Assembly (NCBI GenBank): GCA_016205975.1
Contig: JACQSK010000013.1
Coordinates: 1 to 13,839 of the forward strand
Direction of reading: 5' to 3'
Length of the DNA stretch: 13,839 bases
From: Candidatus Uhrbacteria bacterium
GTDB lineage: Bacteria > Patescibacteria > ABY1 > SG8-24 > GWF2-40-263
The position numbers and the translations under genes were made by a program. Below the pieces are notes generated by a model. It saw only the letters and a program-made list of their open reading frames with translations. It was not told where the DNA came from and did not search any database. Of this stretch, positions 1 through 5,754 are shown one piece after another (position 1 is the first letter of the stretch; each line of letters opens with the position of its first letter).

Positions 1-133
1 CACCGCTCCCATCGCTAAACAGACACGGCTTGGACGTTTCTCTATGAAGAGGCCTGTCCCTACTCTCGTGGCTGGCTAAAATAACCAACCGGAAATATTC
101 ACTTCCCTGACAAGAGGAAAAAATCACTTCCCG

Positions 134-183
134 TTGACACCGACGACAGAAAGGTTGACAAAACCTCAAAAATGAGGTAAAAA
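134..183 (+). promoter_or_regulatory. Possible promoter of the 684-aa membrane protein gene
   Basis: Two copies of GTTGACA occur 21 bases apart (133-139 and 154-160). The second TTGACA (155-160) is followed 17 bases later by TAAAAA (178-183), a weak -10 box. The spacer contains the inverted repeat ACCTCA-AAAA-TGAGGT (163-178), which could be an operator. The ten bases TTGACAAAAC recur at the better promoter at 2411. The -35 boxes are convincing and the -10 is not, so the exact start site is uncertain. Confidence 0.4.
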
Positions 184-262
184 GATTCCTTCTTTTGTGC
201 GGCGTGTGCCAAACTTGAGAAGGTCTTTTCGTACCTTCCATTCAAACGCGGCTAAGCCGCAC

Positions 263-267
263 AGGAG
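263..267 (+). promoter_or_regulatory. Ribosome binding site, AGGAG
   Basis: AGGAG lies six bases before the ATG at 274 and supports that start. Confidence 0.75.
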
Positions 268-273
268 AAACCA

Positions 274-2328
274 ATGGCAGCGGAACTCATTAATCGTCTC
301 GGATTCGAGACGACGGAGACCATTGTCGAGAGGATGGCCAAGCAGGCTCTGGAGAACGGAATCGCAGCAGGCGAGAACGAGAACACCATTCTTCAGCGCA
401 TCGTCCGGGCATTCAGGGATCCCAACTCGGACTTGGCGCGCGCGTACAACGCCATTCCTGGTGCCAGCTTCGCTCCCCACCTTGGCTTCGTGGCTGTGGC
501 GGAGGTGCTGGATCGCAGTGCCGACAGCTTCTTCGCGGGGGATAATCGGCCGCTCGTGCGTGCTGTGCGGTTTCTCATGAAGGCCATGGCGCCTGCCCTG
601 ATCGGAACCGGCGAAGCCGTGAGCGATGTGCTGCTTGATGGCCAGATTACTACGGCGGTCACCCGTACGATCACCCAACACGCCGAAGTTTACATCTCGC
701 CTGAACTGCCTGACCGGATTCTCATTCCGGCACGAAATGCGGACGGCACGACGCGTCTGGGACCAGACGGTAGGTGCATCTTCTTGGATCGCGCCGCGAT
801 CCACAGCAGGGCTCAGTGGGAAAACAACGAGGCGAACAAGGCAAAGACCCGTCAAGAAGGTTCTGGAAAGAACCGGAAGTCGGTTTCCGTGCCTGCCGTG
901 CCTTGGCCGCAACTGGGCCCCATGTCACTTCTCGAGGCCCTCGCCTGCGTTGACCCGGATCGACTCATGAAGGGGGATGTGGACGCTCTCATGAAGCTTC
1001 TCGCCCCCGCTCCGTCGGGTGGCCAGTGGACGCCGGCGACCTTGGCTGTCATTCGAGCCGACATGAGGTCATGTGCTCGTTTCCAGCGTGAGGGCCGGTA
1101 CGACTGGCTCGACCATGCGGAAAATGAGGGGCTCTCGACGACCTTCATGAAGGCAAGGAGGGATGGGACGCTCACGGTGAGCGATGCCCATGAACTCATC
1201 GGCGTCGCATTCCTTGATCGCATCGGTACGGACGGCGCGCCTGCGGGCGAGTTTTCCTTCGATGTGGCAGAGGAACTTCATCAGCAGGGCATGGACAAGT
1301 GGACGCCTAGCGATCAGCCTGGCTACACCAAGGTCGTGCGCGCCCTGCGGCGTATCCATCGTTCTGCGGTCAACCGTGGAGTGAGTGGATGGCACGTGGC
1401 ACTCCTGGTCGCAGCCGCAAGCTGGATCATCTGGTTGCCGGCTGCCCTGTTCGTGGCACTGAGCGTCAAGGCCGCTCGGATGTACATTCACGGGTTGTAC
1501 GGAGTCGACGCGAATGAAGCGGCTACCAACGTCTGCTGGGCGGCCATCATCGTGTTCCTCGTGACCTGTACCTTCCCAGTCGCGCAAGCGTTCACGGGAT
1601 GGCTGACCCGCATCGCCGGTCACGACAAAGACTGGTTGAAGTCCTACGGGCGTCGCATCGCGGCGTTCGTCATCGTCCTGTGCGACATCACGGGGTTGGC
1701 GATCACCATGGGGATCGCGCCGGACTCACGTCAGTGGATCCCGCTCGTTCTCCTCATGCCCGTGGCCGCCGGGTTCCTGTTCGTGGAAGCGAACCGCCGC
1801 TACGAAGCTGAGCTTGCCGCTGTCACCAGCGCCAAGGCCCTCATCTTCATCGGGAGTGCTCACCTGGTCCTGTTCGTCTTCTTGGATGGCTGGATTTCTG
1901 CCCATACGGAGAAGTCCGAGTCCTTCAGCCACTGGGTCACGGGCCTCCTCGTGAACTCCAAATGGTTCCAGTTGGCGGCTGTGCTGGGCGTGGCGCTTCT
2001 GGTGAGTGTGGGCCTGTCCTGGTTCAAGTACCGCAAGGTACCCAACGGGACGCGTGCTGGTTTGCGGGTGGCAGGAGCTGGGCCGCTGCTCACGTTCATC
2101 GTGCTCACGGTCGCGGCTGGGATTTTCTTCCCAGGTGCTTGCCGGGAGACCTCGACCGCGTCAGTCCCCGTGACGCCTACGGAGGTCGTGACCTCTCAGG
2201 CCTCACCTGTGCCGGACGCGCCCGCGGCGCCCGTACAGGCAGAGGAGTTCGCGCTCGACGTGGACGAGATCTGTGCGGACCCGGACAAGCCCCGAGAGTA
2301 CAAGAAGATGCTCGGGTGCGCGAAGTAG
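274..2328 (+). CDS. Large multi-helix membrane protein of unknown function
   Basis: A 684-residue protein that I do not recognise. Residues 1 to about 370 form a soluble, helix-rich region rich in charged residues, with no motif I can name. From about residue 373 come hydrophobic segments at roughly 373-398 (long, maybe a hairpin), 419-440, 461-481, 488-506, 522-541, 564-584 and 604-625, so seven or eight membrane passes. The tail after residue 625 is a Pro/Ala/Thr/Val-rich linker ending in a charged stretch with Cys667 and Cys682, 14 residues between them. There is no signal peptide, so the N-terminal domain is probably cytoplasmic. The ATG has AGGAG at a good distance. A strong terminator follows directly, making this a single-gene unit. 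Codon use is G/C-rich, and the hexamer CGATCG, frequent in much of the window, is absent here, which may point to transfer. Confidence 0.85.
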   Translation: MAAELINRLGFETTETIVERMAKQALENGIAAGENENTILQRIVRAFRDPNSDLARAYNAIPGASFAPHLGFVAVAEVLDRSADSFFAGDNRPLVRAVRFLMKAMAPALIGTGEAVSDVLLDGQITTAVTRTITQHAEVYISPELPDRILIPARNADGTTRLGPDGRCIFLDRAAIHSRAQWENNEANKAKTRQEGSGKNRKSVSVPAVPWPQLGPMSLLEALACVDPDRLMKGDVDALMKLLAPAPSGGQWTPATLAVIRADMRSCARFQREGRYDWLDHAENEGLSTTFMKARRDGTLTVSDAHELIGVAFLDRIGTDGAPAGEFSFDVAEELHQQGMDKWTPSDQPGYTKVVRALRRIHRSAVNRGVSGWHVALLVAAASWIIWLPAALFVALSVKAARMYIHGLYGVDANEAATNVCWAAIIVFLVTCTFPVAQAFTGWLTRIAGHDKDWLKSYGRRIAAFVIVLCDITGLAITMGIAPDSRQWIPLVLLMPVAAGFLFVEANRRYEAELAAVTSAKALIFIGSAHLVLFVFLDGWISAHTEKSESFSHWVTGLLVNSKWFQLAAVLGVALLVSVGLSWFKYRKVPNGTRAGLRVAGAGPLLTFIVLTVAAGIFFPGACRETSTASVPVTPTEVVTSQASPVPDAPAAPVQAEEFALDVDEICADPDKPREYKKMLGCAK

Positions 2329-2342
2329 TCCTCACGGACACG

Positions 2343-2370
2343 GCGGTTCATTGAAAGATGAGCCGCTTTT
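2343..2370 (+). terminator. Rho-independent terminator after the 684-aa gene
   Basis: Nine-pair stem (2343-2351 with 2358-2366, one G-U pair), six-base loop, then TTTT and a T-rich stretch. It starts 15 bases after the stop codon. Confidence 0.85.
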
Positions 2371-2385
2371 CTATTTGTCTATAGG

Positions 2386-2408
2386 TTTTGCGTATTTTTT
2401 GCGTATTT
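2386..2408 (+). repeat. Two tandem 11-base repeats next to a promoter
   Basis: The element TTTTGCGTATT occurs twice with an 11-base period, ending three bases before the -35 box at 2411. A spacing of one helical turn places both copies on the same DNA face, as for a regulator site or an UP-like element. Function is inferred from position only. Confidence 0.5.
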
Positions 2409-2410
2409 GA

Positions 2411-2439
2411 TTGACAAAACAGCCATTTCATGATATTTT
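2411..2439 (+). promoter_or_regulatory. Sigma-70-type promoter with extended -10
   Basis: A perfect TTGACA (2411-2416), a 17-base spacer and TATTTT (2434-2439) preceded by TG at 2431-2432, giving an extended -10. It would start transcription about 20 bases before the ATG at 2466 and drive the next two genes. Confidence 0.75.
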
Positions 2440-2453
2440 TGTTCGTTCTTACA

Positions 2454-2459
2454 AAGGAG
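2454..2459 (+). promoter_or_regulatory. Ribosome binding site deciding the start at 2466
   Basis: AAGGAG lies six bases before ATG 2466. The longer in-frame ATG at 2430 lies inside the promoter -10 region and cannot be on the transcript. Confidence 0.8.
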
Positions 2460-2465
2460 AAGAAC

Positions 2466-2939
2466 ATGTCCTTTTTCATGCTGGCGGCTTTCGGGTGCGC
2501 CGTGATTCATCCGCCCGTGGGGTCAGAGCCCGCGGTTGTCACCTACCTGGGTCCTGCTCGGGGGGCTGTGGGGATCATCGAGGCGCAGGACGGTCGTCCC
2601 TACTCCTTGGCGCAGAGCGCCTTGGATAAGGGGTATCCGGTCTCGCTCGTGAAGAGCAAAGGCTTCGTCGGGTTCGCGGCCAGCCCTGGCTACGCCATCG
2701 GTCCGGGCCTGCCGGGCTATGTGAGCGCGGACGTCGTGTCCACGCCCGGTGGCTGGTACATGCCCACGGGAGTCGGGAGCTCACTGCCGCCCCTGGGCGC
2801 TCCCGTGGCCGACGCACTCCCATGGTCGTCGATCGCGAAGTGCCCCAGAGGGCGCGATCCCGCGACTGCGGCCGAGCAGTCGGCCTGCAACAACGAGATC
2901 CTCTCGGACGTCTTGGCGAGGATGCCGAAAAAGAAGTAG
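2466..2939 (+). CDS. Small exported or lipoprotein-like protein, unknown function
   Basis: A 157-residue protein that I cannot place in a family. The start at ATG 2466 is fixed by its Shine-Dalgarno sequence and by the promoter just upstream. The N-terminus is short and hydrophobic (MSFFMLAAFGC). Cys11 could be a lipid-attachment cysteine, but there is no positive charge before it and Phe at -2 is unusual for a lipobox, so export is only likely. The middle is rich in Gly, Pro, Val and Ser, suggesting beta structure or an extended chain. Near the end Cys126 and Cys141 are separated by 14 residues, the same spacing as in the tail of the 684-aa protein. It ends in MPKKK. The next gene begins 56 bases later without a terminator, so the two are probably co-transcribed. 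Confidence 0.75.
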   Translation: MSFFMLAAFGCAVIHPPVGSEPAVVTYLGPARGAVGIIEAQDGRPYSLAQSALDKGYPVSLVKSKGFVGFAASPGYAIGPGLPGYVSADVVSTPGGWYMPTGVGSSLPPLGAPVADALPWSSIAKCPRGRDPATAAEQSACNNEILSDVLARMPKKK

Positions 2940-2984
2940 CGGATTCAGACACCCTCTCAGTCGGCTGTGCGCGAGCGTGGCCAC

Positions 2985-2990
2985 AAGGAG
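2985..2990 (+). promoter_or_regulatory. Ribosome binding site deciding the start at 2996
   Basis: AAGGAG lies five bases before ATG 2996, immediately ahead of a signal-peptide-like sequence. This favours 2996 over the in-frame ATG at 2822, which lies inside the preceding gene. Confidence 0.8.
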
Positions 2991-2995
2991 TTCCC

Positions 2996-3811
2996 ATGCT
3001 CTTTCTTCTTCAGAGCCTCGCCTTTGCAGGCTGGGCACAGGACACCGTAACGTTCTGCATGGATCGCTACGAGTCAGAGGCGGCGGTCGCGGCTTGCGTG
3101 GCCGAGCCTCGGTTCCAGGCGATCGAGGCCGCGCAGGCCACGATCGAGGATCGGCTCGCACAGGACGCGCAGGCGGATCGTGAGATCCTCGAGCGCGTGA
3201 GCGAGCTCAGCGACTCGGTTGCCAAGCTCACGCGCGAGGCTGTCGGCCCATCCGTTCCCGCCGCTCCCGTCCCACAAGCGACGACCGGCTACAACGCGGT
3301 CGGCGGGGTACCCTACCAGACCCTGGCGCGGCCGAGCCTCGTCTCGATCTACCAGGCGCTCGAGGACGTGGAAGCGCACACGCTGCACGTCGTGAACCTG
3401 GGCGAGCGCAGCGCCTACACGCGCTGCGGCGGGATTGCCAAGGCGCGAGTGCTCGTGACCAACTACGGGATTCCGGTGCCGGTGTGGGCTCCGCCAGGCG
3501 CTCCGTCGGGCTTCACCGAGGTCTACGTGGTAGGCGACGACGGGCCGCCCGTGGCCCGCAAGGTGCTCGATCCGGCTCGCCATAGCGCGTTCTACGTCAC
3601 CGCCAGAAGCGGGGACGACCTGCGGGTCACCTACCTGCGTGAGGCAGATGACGTGGTCGCAGTCGCAGGACTGCCGCTCATGACCCTGTGGCGCGCGCCC
3701 ACCCGGCGGGACAATTCCACCACCGGCGTGGTCGCCTGCGACATGGATTCGCTGGAAAGCGCGGGCGGCCATCGTCAGATCCAGGCCTCGATGCTCTCGC
3801 GCGTGTGGTAA
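2996..3811 (+). CDS. Exported coiled-coil protein, unknown function
   Basis: A 271-residue protein that I do not recognise. From ATG 2996 it begins MLFLLQSLAFAGWAQD, a signal peptide likely cleaved near Ala14 but without the usual basic residue. Cys21 and Cys34 follow, 12 apart, in a helical stretch that vaguely recalls the cysteine pair of LprI/DUF1311 proteins; this is a resemblance only. Residues about 40-83 are rich in Ala, Glu, Gln and Arg and look like a coiled coil. A Pro/Ala linker leads to a C-terminal domain from about 100 with many Val, Gly and Tyr residues, probably beta-rich. It is the second gene of the unit starting at the promoter at 2411 and ends just before a strong terminator. 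Base composition is visibly G/C-rich. The product is probably periplasmic or surface-located. Confidence 0.8.
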   Translation: MLFLLQSLAFAGWAQDTVTFCMDRYESEAAVAACVAEPRFQAIEAAQATIEDRLAQDAQADREILERVSELSDSVAKLTREAVGPSVPAAPVPQATTGYNAVGGVPYQTLARPSLVSIYQALEDVEAHTLHVVNLGERSAYTRCGGIAKARVLVTNYGIPVPVWAPPGAPSGFTEVYVVGDDGPPVARKVLDPARHSAFYVTARSGDDLRVTYLREADDVVAVAGLPLMTLWRAPTRRDNSTTGVVACDMDSLESAGGHRQIQASMLSRVW

Positions 3812-3828
3812 GCCACCCGCAACGACGA

Positions 3829-3879
3829 CCCTCATGCGTATTCGAGTGAACAACTCGGACGCGCGTGAGGGCGTTTTTT
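3829..3879 (+). terminator. Strong terminator of the left-hand gene cassette
   Basis: A long hairpin whose outer stem pairs CCCTCA (3829-3834) with TGAGGG (3866-3871) and continues inward with further pairs. It is followed by six T (3874-3879) and begins 17 bases after the stop at 3811. Confidence 0.85.
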
Positions 3880-3892
3880 ATTCACGCAAACC

Positions 3893-3919
3893 AAAACTCG
3901 GCCCAGTGGACCGAGTTTT
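3893..3919 (-). terminator. Bidirectional hairpin terminator ending the pilin operon
   Basis: AAAACTCGG (3893-3901) pairs with CCGAGTTTT (3911-3919), nine pairs with a nine-base loop. On the minus strand it ends in TTTT and lies 10 bases after the stop of the last pilin gene. A/T runs on both sides let it work in both directions. Confidence 0.8.
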
Positions 3920-3929
3920 CTGTCGTCCT

Positions 3930-4316
3930 TTATGAGGTGCTTCCAACGTCTGAGAGAGCTTCGATGACGTAGGAGGCGATCGCGTAGGCCGCGATGATGA
4001 TGACAAGTCCCGTGACCGATTGACCCAAGAGCTTTTTGGCTTTTTTGACCTTCTCGTCTTCACCGCCAGCCGTCAGGTAAAGGAAACCGGCGTAGACGAC
4101 CAACACGACGAACAGGATACCCAGAACCGACAAGAGTACGTTGATCAAGTTTCCAATGATGGTCGGCAGGTCATTGCTGGCGTCCGTGCCGATCGCGGTG
4201 CCAACAGAGGTGAGCTCTGATTCCGCGTCTGCAAGCTGCGCCATCGCCGCGGCTGGCAAGAGAAGGATAGGGAGCGTTGAGACCCAGGCGCCGAAGGTTG
4301 TCCAAAGATGTTTCAT
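3930..4316 (-). CDS. Pilin-like protein 1 (type IV secretion pilin/TrbC-VirB2 type)
   Basis: A 128-residue exported membrane protein. A signal peptide (1-26) ends AMA before Gln27. Hydrophobic helices lie at about 53-82 and 97-120, joined by a charged loop GGEDEKVKKAKK. This is the plan of the short two-helix pilins of type IV secretion and conjugation systems (TrbC/VirB2), where both helices span the membrane and subunits assemble into a fibre. It is the last of five such genes in a row, 22 bases after the previous one. Its ATG lacks a Shine-Dalgarno sequence and is preceded by CCACTCCT, nearly the same as in pilin gene 2, so translation may depend on coupling. The tail ends GSTS. The family plan is clear; a structural versus accessory role is inferred. 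Confidence 0.85.
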   Translation of the reverse strand: MKHLWTTFGAWVSTLPILLLPAAAMAQLADAESELTSVGTAIGTDASNDLPTIIGNLINVLLSVLGILFVVLVVYAGFLYLTAGGEDEKVKKAKKLLGQSVTGLVIIIAAYAIASYVIEALSDVGSTS

Positions 4317-4338
4317 AGGAGTGGGTTAGGTTTGATAC

Positions 4339-4758
4339 TTAGGAGGTTGTCGTTGAAGAAGCAGTAGATGCTTCTGAGAGCGCGCTTACCACGTAGCTCG
4401 TAAGGGCGTAAGCACCCACGATGATGACGAGGCCAACCAGAGCGTTGACGATCATGCCTTTGGCTTTTTTGATTTTCGTATCATCGCCATTGGCGATCAT
4501 GTAAGAGATGCCTCCCAACACGGTGATGACCAGGAAGACAATGCCTGTGGCGGTTAAGAGGGCTTGGATCAGGTTGCCAATAAAGGCTGTGAGCGTCAAG
4601 CTGGAGGAGTAAGTGCCGCTTGCCGTATTCTCGAGCCCTTGGGAGATGGTTGCGGTCGCGCTTGAGGATGATTCTTGTGCGAGGCCGAGGCTGGCAAACC
4701 CTGCGAGCAAGAAAAGAGCGAGGCCGAGGCTGATGATCCGTTTGGAAGTCAACGTCAT
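4339..4758 (-). CDS. Pilin-like protein 2 (type IV secretion pilin type)
   Basis: A 139-residue protein with a signal peptide (1-27, ending GLAQ) and a Ser/Thr-rich extracytoplasmic stretch (29-55). Helix one lies at about 58-89, followed by a polar loop NGDDTKIKKAKG and helix two at about 102-126. The C-terminal tail is made almost only of Ser, Thr and Ala. The fold plan matches its neighbours and the TrbC/VirB2-like pilins. The ATG at 4758 has no Shine-Dalgarno sequence and is preceded by CTACTCCT. An 84-base gap with two possible hairpins separates it from pilin gene 3, so its expression may be tuned separately. The Ser/Thr tail could be a glycosylation target, which is inference. Confidence 0.85.
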   Translation of the reverse strand: MTLTSKRIISLGLALFLLAGFASLGLAQESSSSATATISQGLENTASGTYSSSLTLTAFIGNLIQALLTATGIVFLVITVLGGISYMIANGDDTKIKKAKGMIVNALVGLVIIVGAYALTSYVVSALSEASTASSTTTS

Positions 4759-4771
4759 AGGAGTAGGCTCA

Positions 4772-4808
4772 CGCGAGAGGAGAGTGGTCGCTCCCGCATC
4801 CGCTCGCG
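4772..4808 (-). other. Possible outer hairpin in the pilin 2/3 gap
   Basis: CGCGAG (4772-4777) can pair with CTCGCG (4803-4808) around a 25-base loop that itself has pairing potential. It is next to the strong hairpin at 4813-4834, so the whole gap is probably structured RNA. Confidence 0.35.
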
Positions 4809-4812
4809 CGAA

Positions 4813-4834
4813 CCCCCATCGGAAGCGATGGGGG
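4813..4834 (-). other. Very stable hairpin after the pilin 3 gene
   Basis: CCCCCATCG (4813-4821) pairs perfectly with CGATGGGGG (4826-4834), nine pairs with a four-base loop, eight bases after the pilin 3 stop. No T run follows, so it is not a standard terminator. A 3' mRNA-stabilising element or partial terminator separating pilin 3 from pilins 2 and 1 is the likeliest role. Confidence 0.65.
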
Positions 4835-4842
4835 ACAAGGAA

Positions 4843-5289
4843 TTATGAGGAGGAGGAAGAGGACGAGCCGCTGGTTGCGTTCACGATCGCGTCGATCACG
4901 AAGCTTGCGATCGCATAGGCCGCCACGACAATGACCAGGCCGATGATTCCTGAGAAGATGAGCTTCTTGGCACCTTTGACTTTTTCGTCGTTGCCGCCGG
5001 AGGTCATCCACTTGAATCCACCGATGAGAATGATCACCACCGCGATCACGCCAAGGAAACCAAGGGCAATGCGGATAATTTGTGAGACCGTATCCACGAG
5101 CTCAGCTTCACCAAGTCCTGACGTGCTGGCAAACTCAGAGCCCGTGAGATCTCCGCCGAAGAGTTCGTCTGCTGTGAGCGCCTGGGCATGGACATCGGCG
5201 ACTCCCATGAGCGCGATCGCGCCAAAGGACAGGGCCAAGACGGCTCCGAGCGCGTATCCTACGTGTTTTTTAGAAAGGGTTGTTTGCAT
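4843..5289 (-). CDS. Pilin-like protein 3, candidate major subunit
   Basis: A 148-residue protein. I chose the ATG at 5289, not the in-frame GTG at 5298, because the GTG overlaps an excellent Shine-Dalgarno sequence (5295-5305) eight bases upstream of the ATG. The signal peptide runs to about residue 35 (VHA before Gln36). An acidic region spans 37-66, helix one is about 68-97, the charged loop is SGGNDEKVKGAKK, and helix two is about 110-136. It ends in a run of seven serines after GS. The layout is that of TrbC/VirB2-type pilins. Unlike its neighbours it has a promoter candidate and strong ribosome binding site of its own, and a stable hairpin just downstream. These features suggest the highest expression of the set and thus the main fibre subunit; this is inferred. 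Confidence 0.87.
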   Translation of the reverse strand: MQTTLSKKHVGYALGAVLALSFGAIALMGVADVHAQALTADELFGGDLTGSEFASTSGLGEAELVDTVSQIIRIALGFLGVIAVVIILIGGFKWMTSGGNDEKVKGAKKLIFSGIIGLVIVVAAYAIASFVIDAIVNATSGSSSSSSS

Positions 5290-5294
5290 AGACT

Positions 5295-5305
5295 TCACCT
5301 CCTTT
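5295..5305 (-). promoter_or_regulatory. Near-perfect Shine-Dalgarno of pilin gene 3
   Basis: On the minus strand the eleven bases AAAGGAGGTGA match the usual 16S rRNA 3' end throughout. The core AGGAGG (5298-5303) is eight bases before the ATG at 5289. It decides the start and contrasts with the other pilin genes, which lack such a site. Confidence 0.85.
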
Positions 5306-5322
5306 GAGAGGAACAGTTAATA

Positions 5323-5351
5323 ATTATGAATTCCAATTGAGCGTATTCTAA
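5323..5351 (-). promoter_or_regulatory. Candidate promoter of pilin gene 3
   Basis: On the minus strand, TTAGAA (5346-5351), a 17-base spacer and CATAAT (5323-5328, one mismatch to TATAAT) lie in an A/T-rich part of the 120-base gap between pilin genes 4 and 3. The -35 match is modest. Confidence 0.45.
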
Positions 5352-5409
5352 TGCTTTTGAGGGTTTTTTACGAAGTAAAGATATCCACACTTCGACTAGG
5401 GGGCATGAC

Positions 5410-5745
5410 CTAGGCGACTGTTCCGCTCTCGAGGGCGCTGACGATCGTGGAGACGAGCATGTAGGCACCGATGATGACAGCCAAGCCGATGATGGCCCAG
5501 GTGAAAGTTTCTTTCCCCTTTTTTATTTTCTCCGGTTCGCCAGCGGAGATGAGCCACTGGAATCCTCCCCAGATGAACATGAGCAGAGCGACGGCGCCGG
5601 TTATACTCAAGATCGCCTGAATGATGCGGGCGATGATGACGCGCACATCGGTGGTGCCAAGGGGGTTGGTAAGCTCAGCTGCGCGCGCGAACGCGGGGGC
5701 GAGCGTGAGGAGGGTGACGGCGAGGAAGAAAGATTTTTTTTTCAT
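5410..5745 (-). CDS. Pilin-like protein 4 (type IV secretion pilin type)
   Basis: A 111-residue protein, the shortest of the array. The signal peptide MKKKSFFLAVTLLTLAPAFARA is followed by cleavage near residue 22. Helix one lies at about 35-67, the loop SAGEPEKIKKGKE is basic and acidic as in its relatives, and helix two is about 82-106. It has almost no extracytoplasmic domain between signal peptide and first helix. The gene starts nine bases after the stop of pilin gene 5 with no clear ribosome binding site, so translational coupling is likely. The first codons after ATG form a run of nine A. A role as a pilin-like subunit is inferred from fold and position. Confidence 0.85.
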   Translation of the reverse strand: MKKKSFFLAVTLLTLAPAFARAAELTNPLGTTDVRVIIARIIQAILSITGAVALLMFIWGGFQWLISAGEPEKIKKGKETFTWAIIGLAVIIGAYMLVSTIVSALESGTVA

Positions 5746-5754
5746 AATGGTTTG

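Noticed and set aside
1..133. End of an upstream gene at the left edge
   Set aside because: Short open stretches reach stops near 79-84 in two plus frames, but they are too short to identify; I see no supported gene, RNA or repeat here.
166..912. 248-residue minus-strand frame over the start of the first gene
   Set aside because: It is Arg/His-rich with no recognisable sequence and covers the promoter and ribosome site of the plus-strand gene.
2430..2465. Upstream in-frame ATG for the 157-residue protein
   Set aside because: It lies within the promoter -10 region, so it would not be transcribed; ATG 2466 has a good ribosome site.
2822..2995. Longer start for the 271-residue protein
   Set aside because: The added residues overlap the preceding gene, are Arg-rich and would hide the signal peptide.
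3074..3853. 259-residue minus-strand frame opposite the coiled-coil protein gene
   Set aside because: It is a shadow frame: no ribosome site or signal, it runs through the terminator hairpin, and the plus-strand gene has both promoter and Shine-Dalgarno support.
5290..5298. GTG start three codons upstream of pilin 3
   Set aside because: This GTG overlaps the Shine-Dalgarno sequence that serves ATG 5289.
5340..5409. Terminator after pilin gene 4 (CGAAGT/ACTTCG stem)
   Set aside because: The stem has a 12-base loop and is followed by A, not T, on the transcribed strand.
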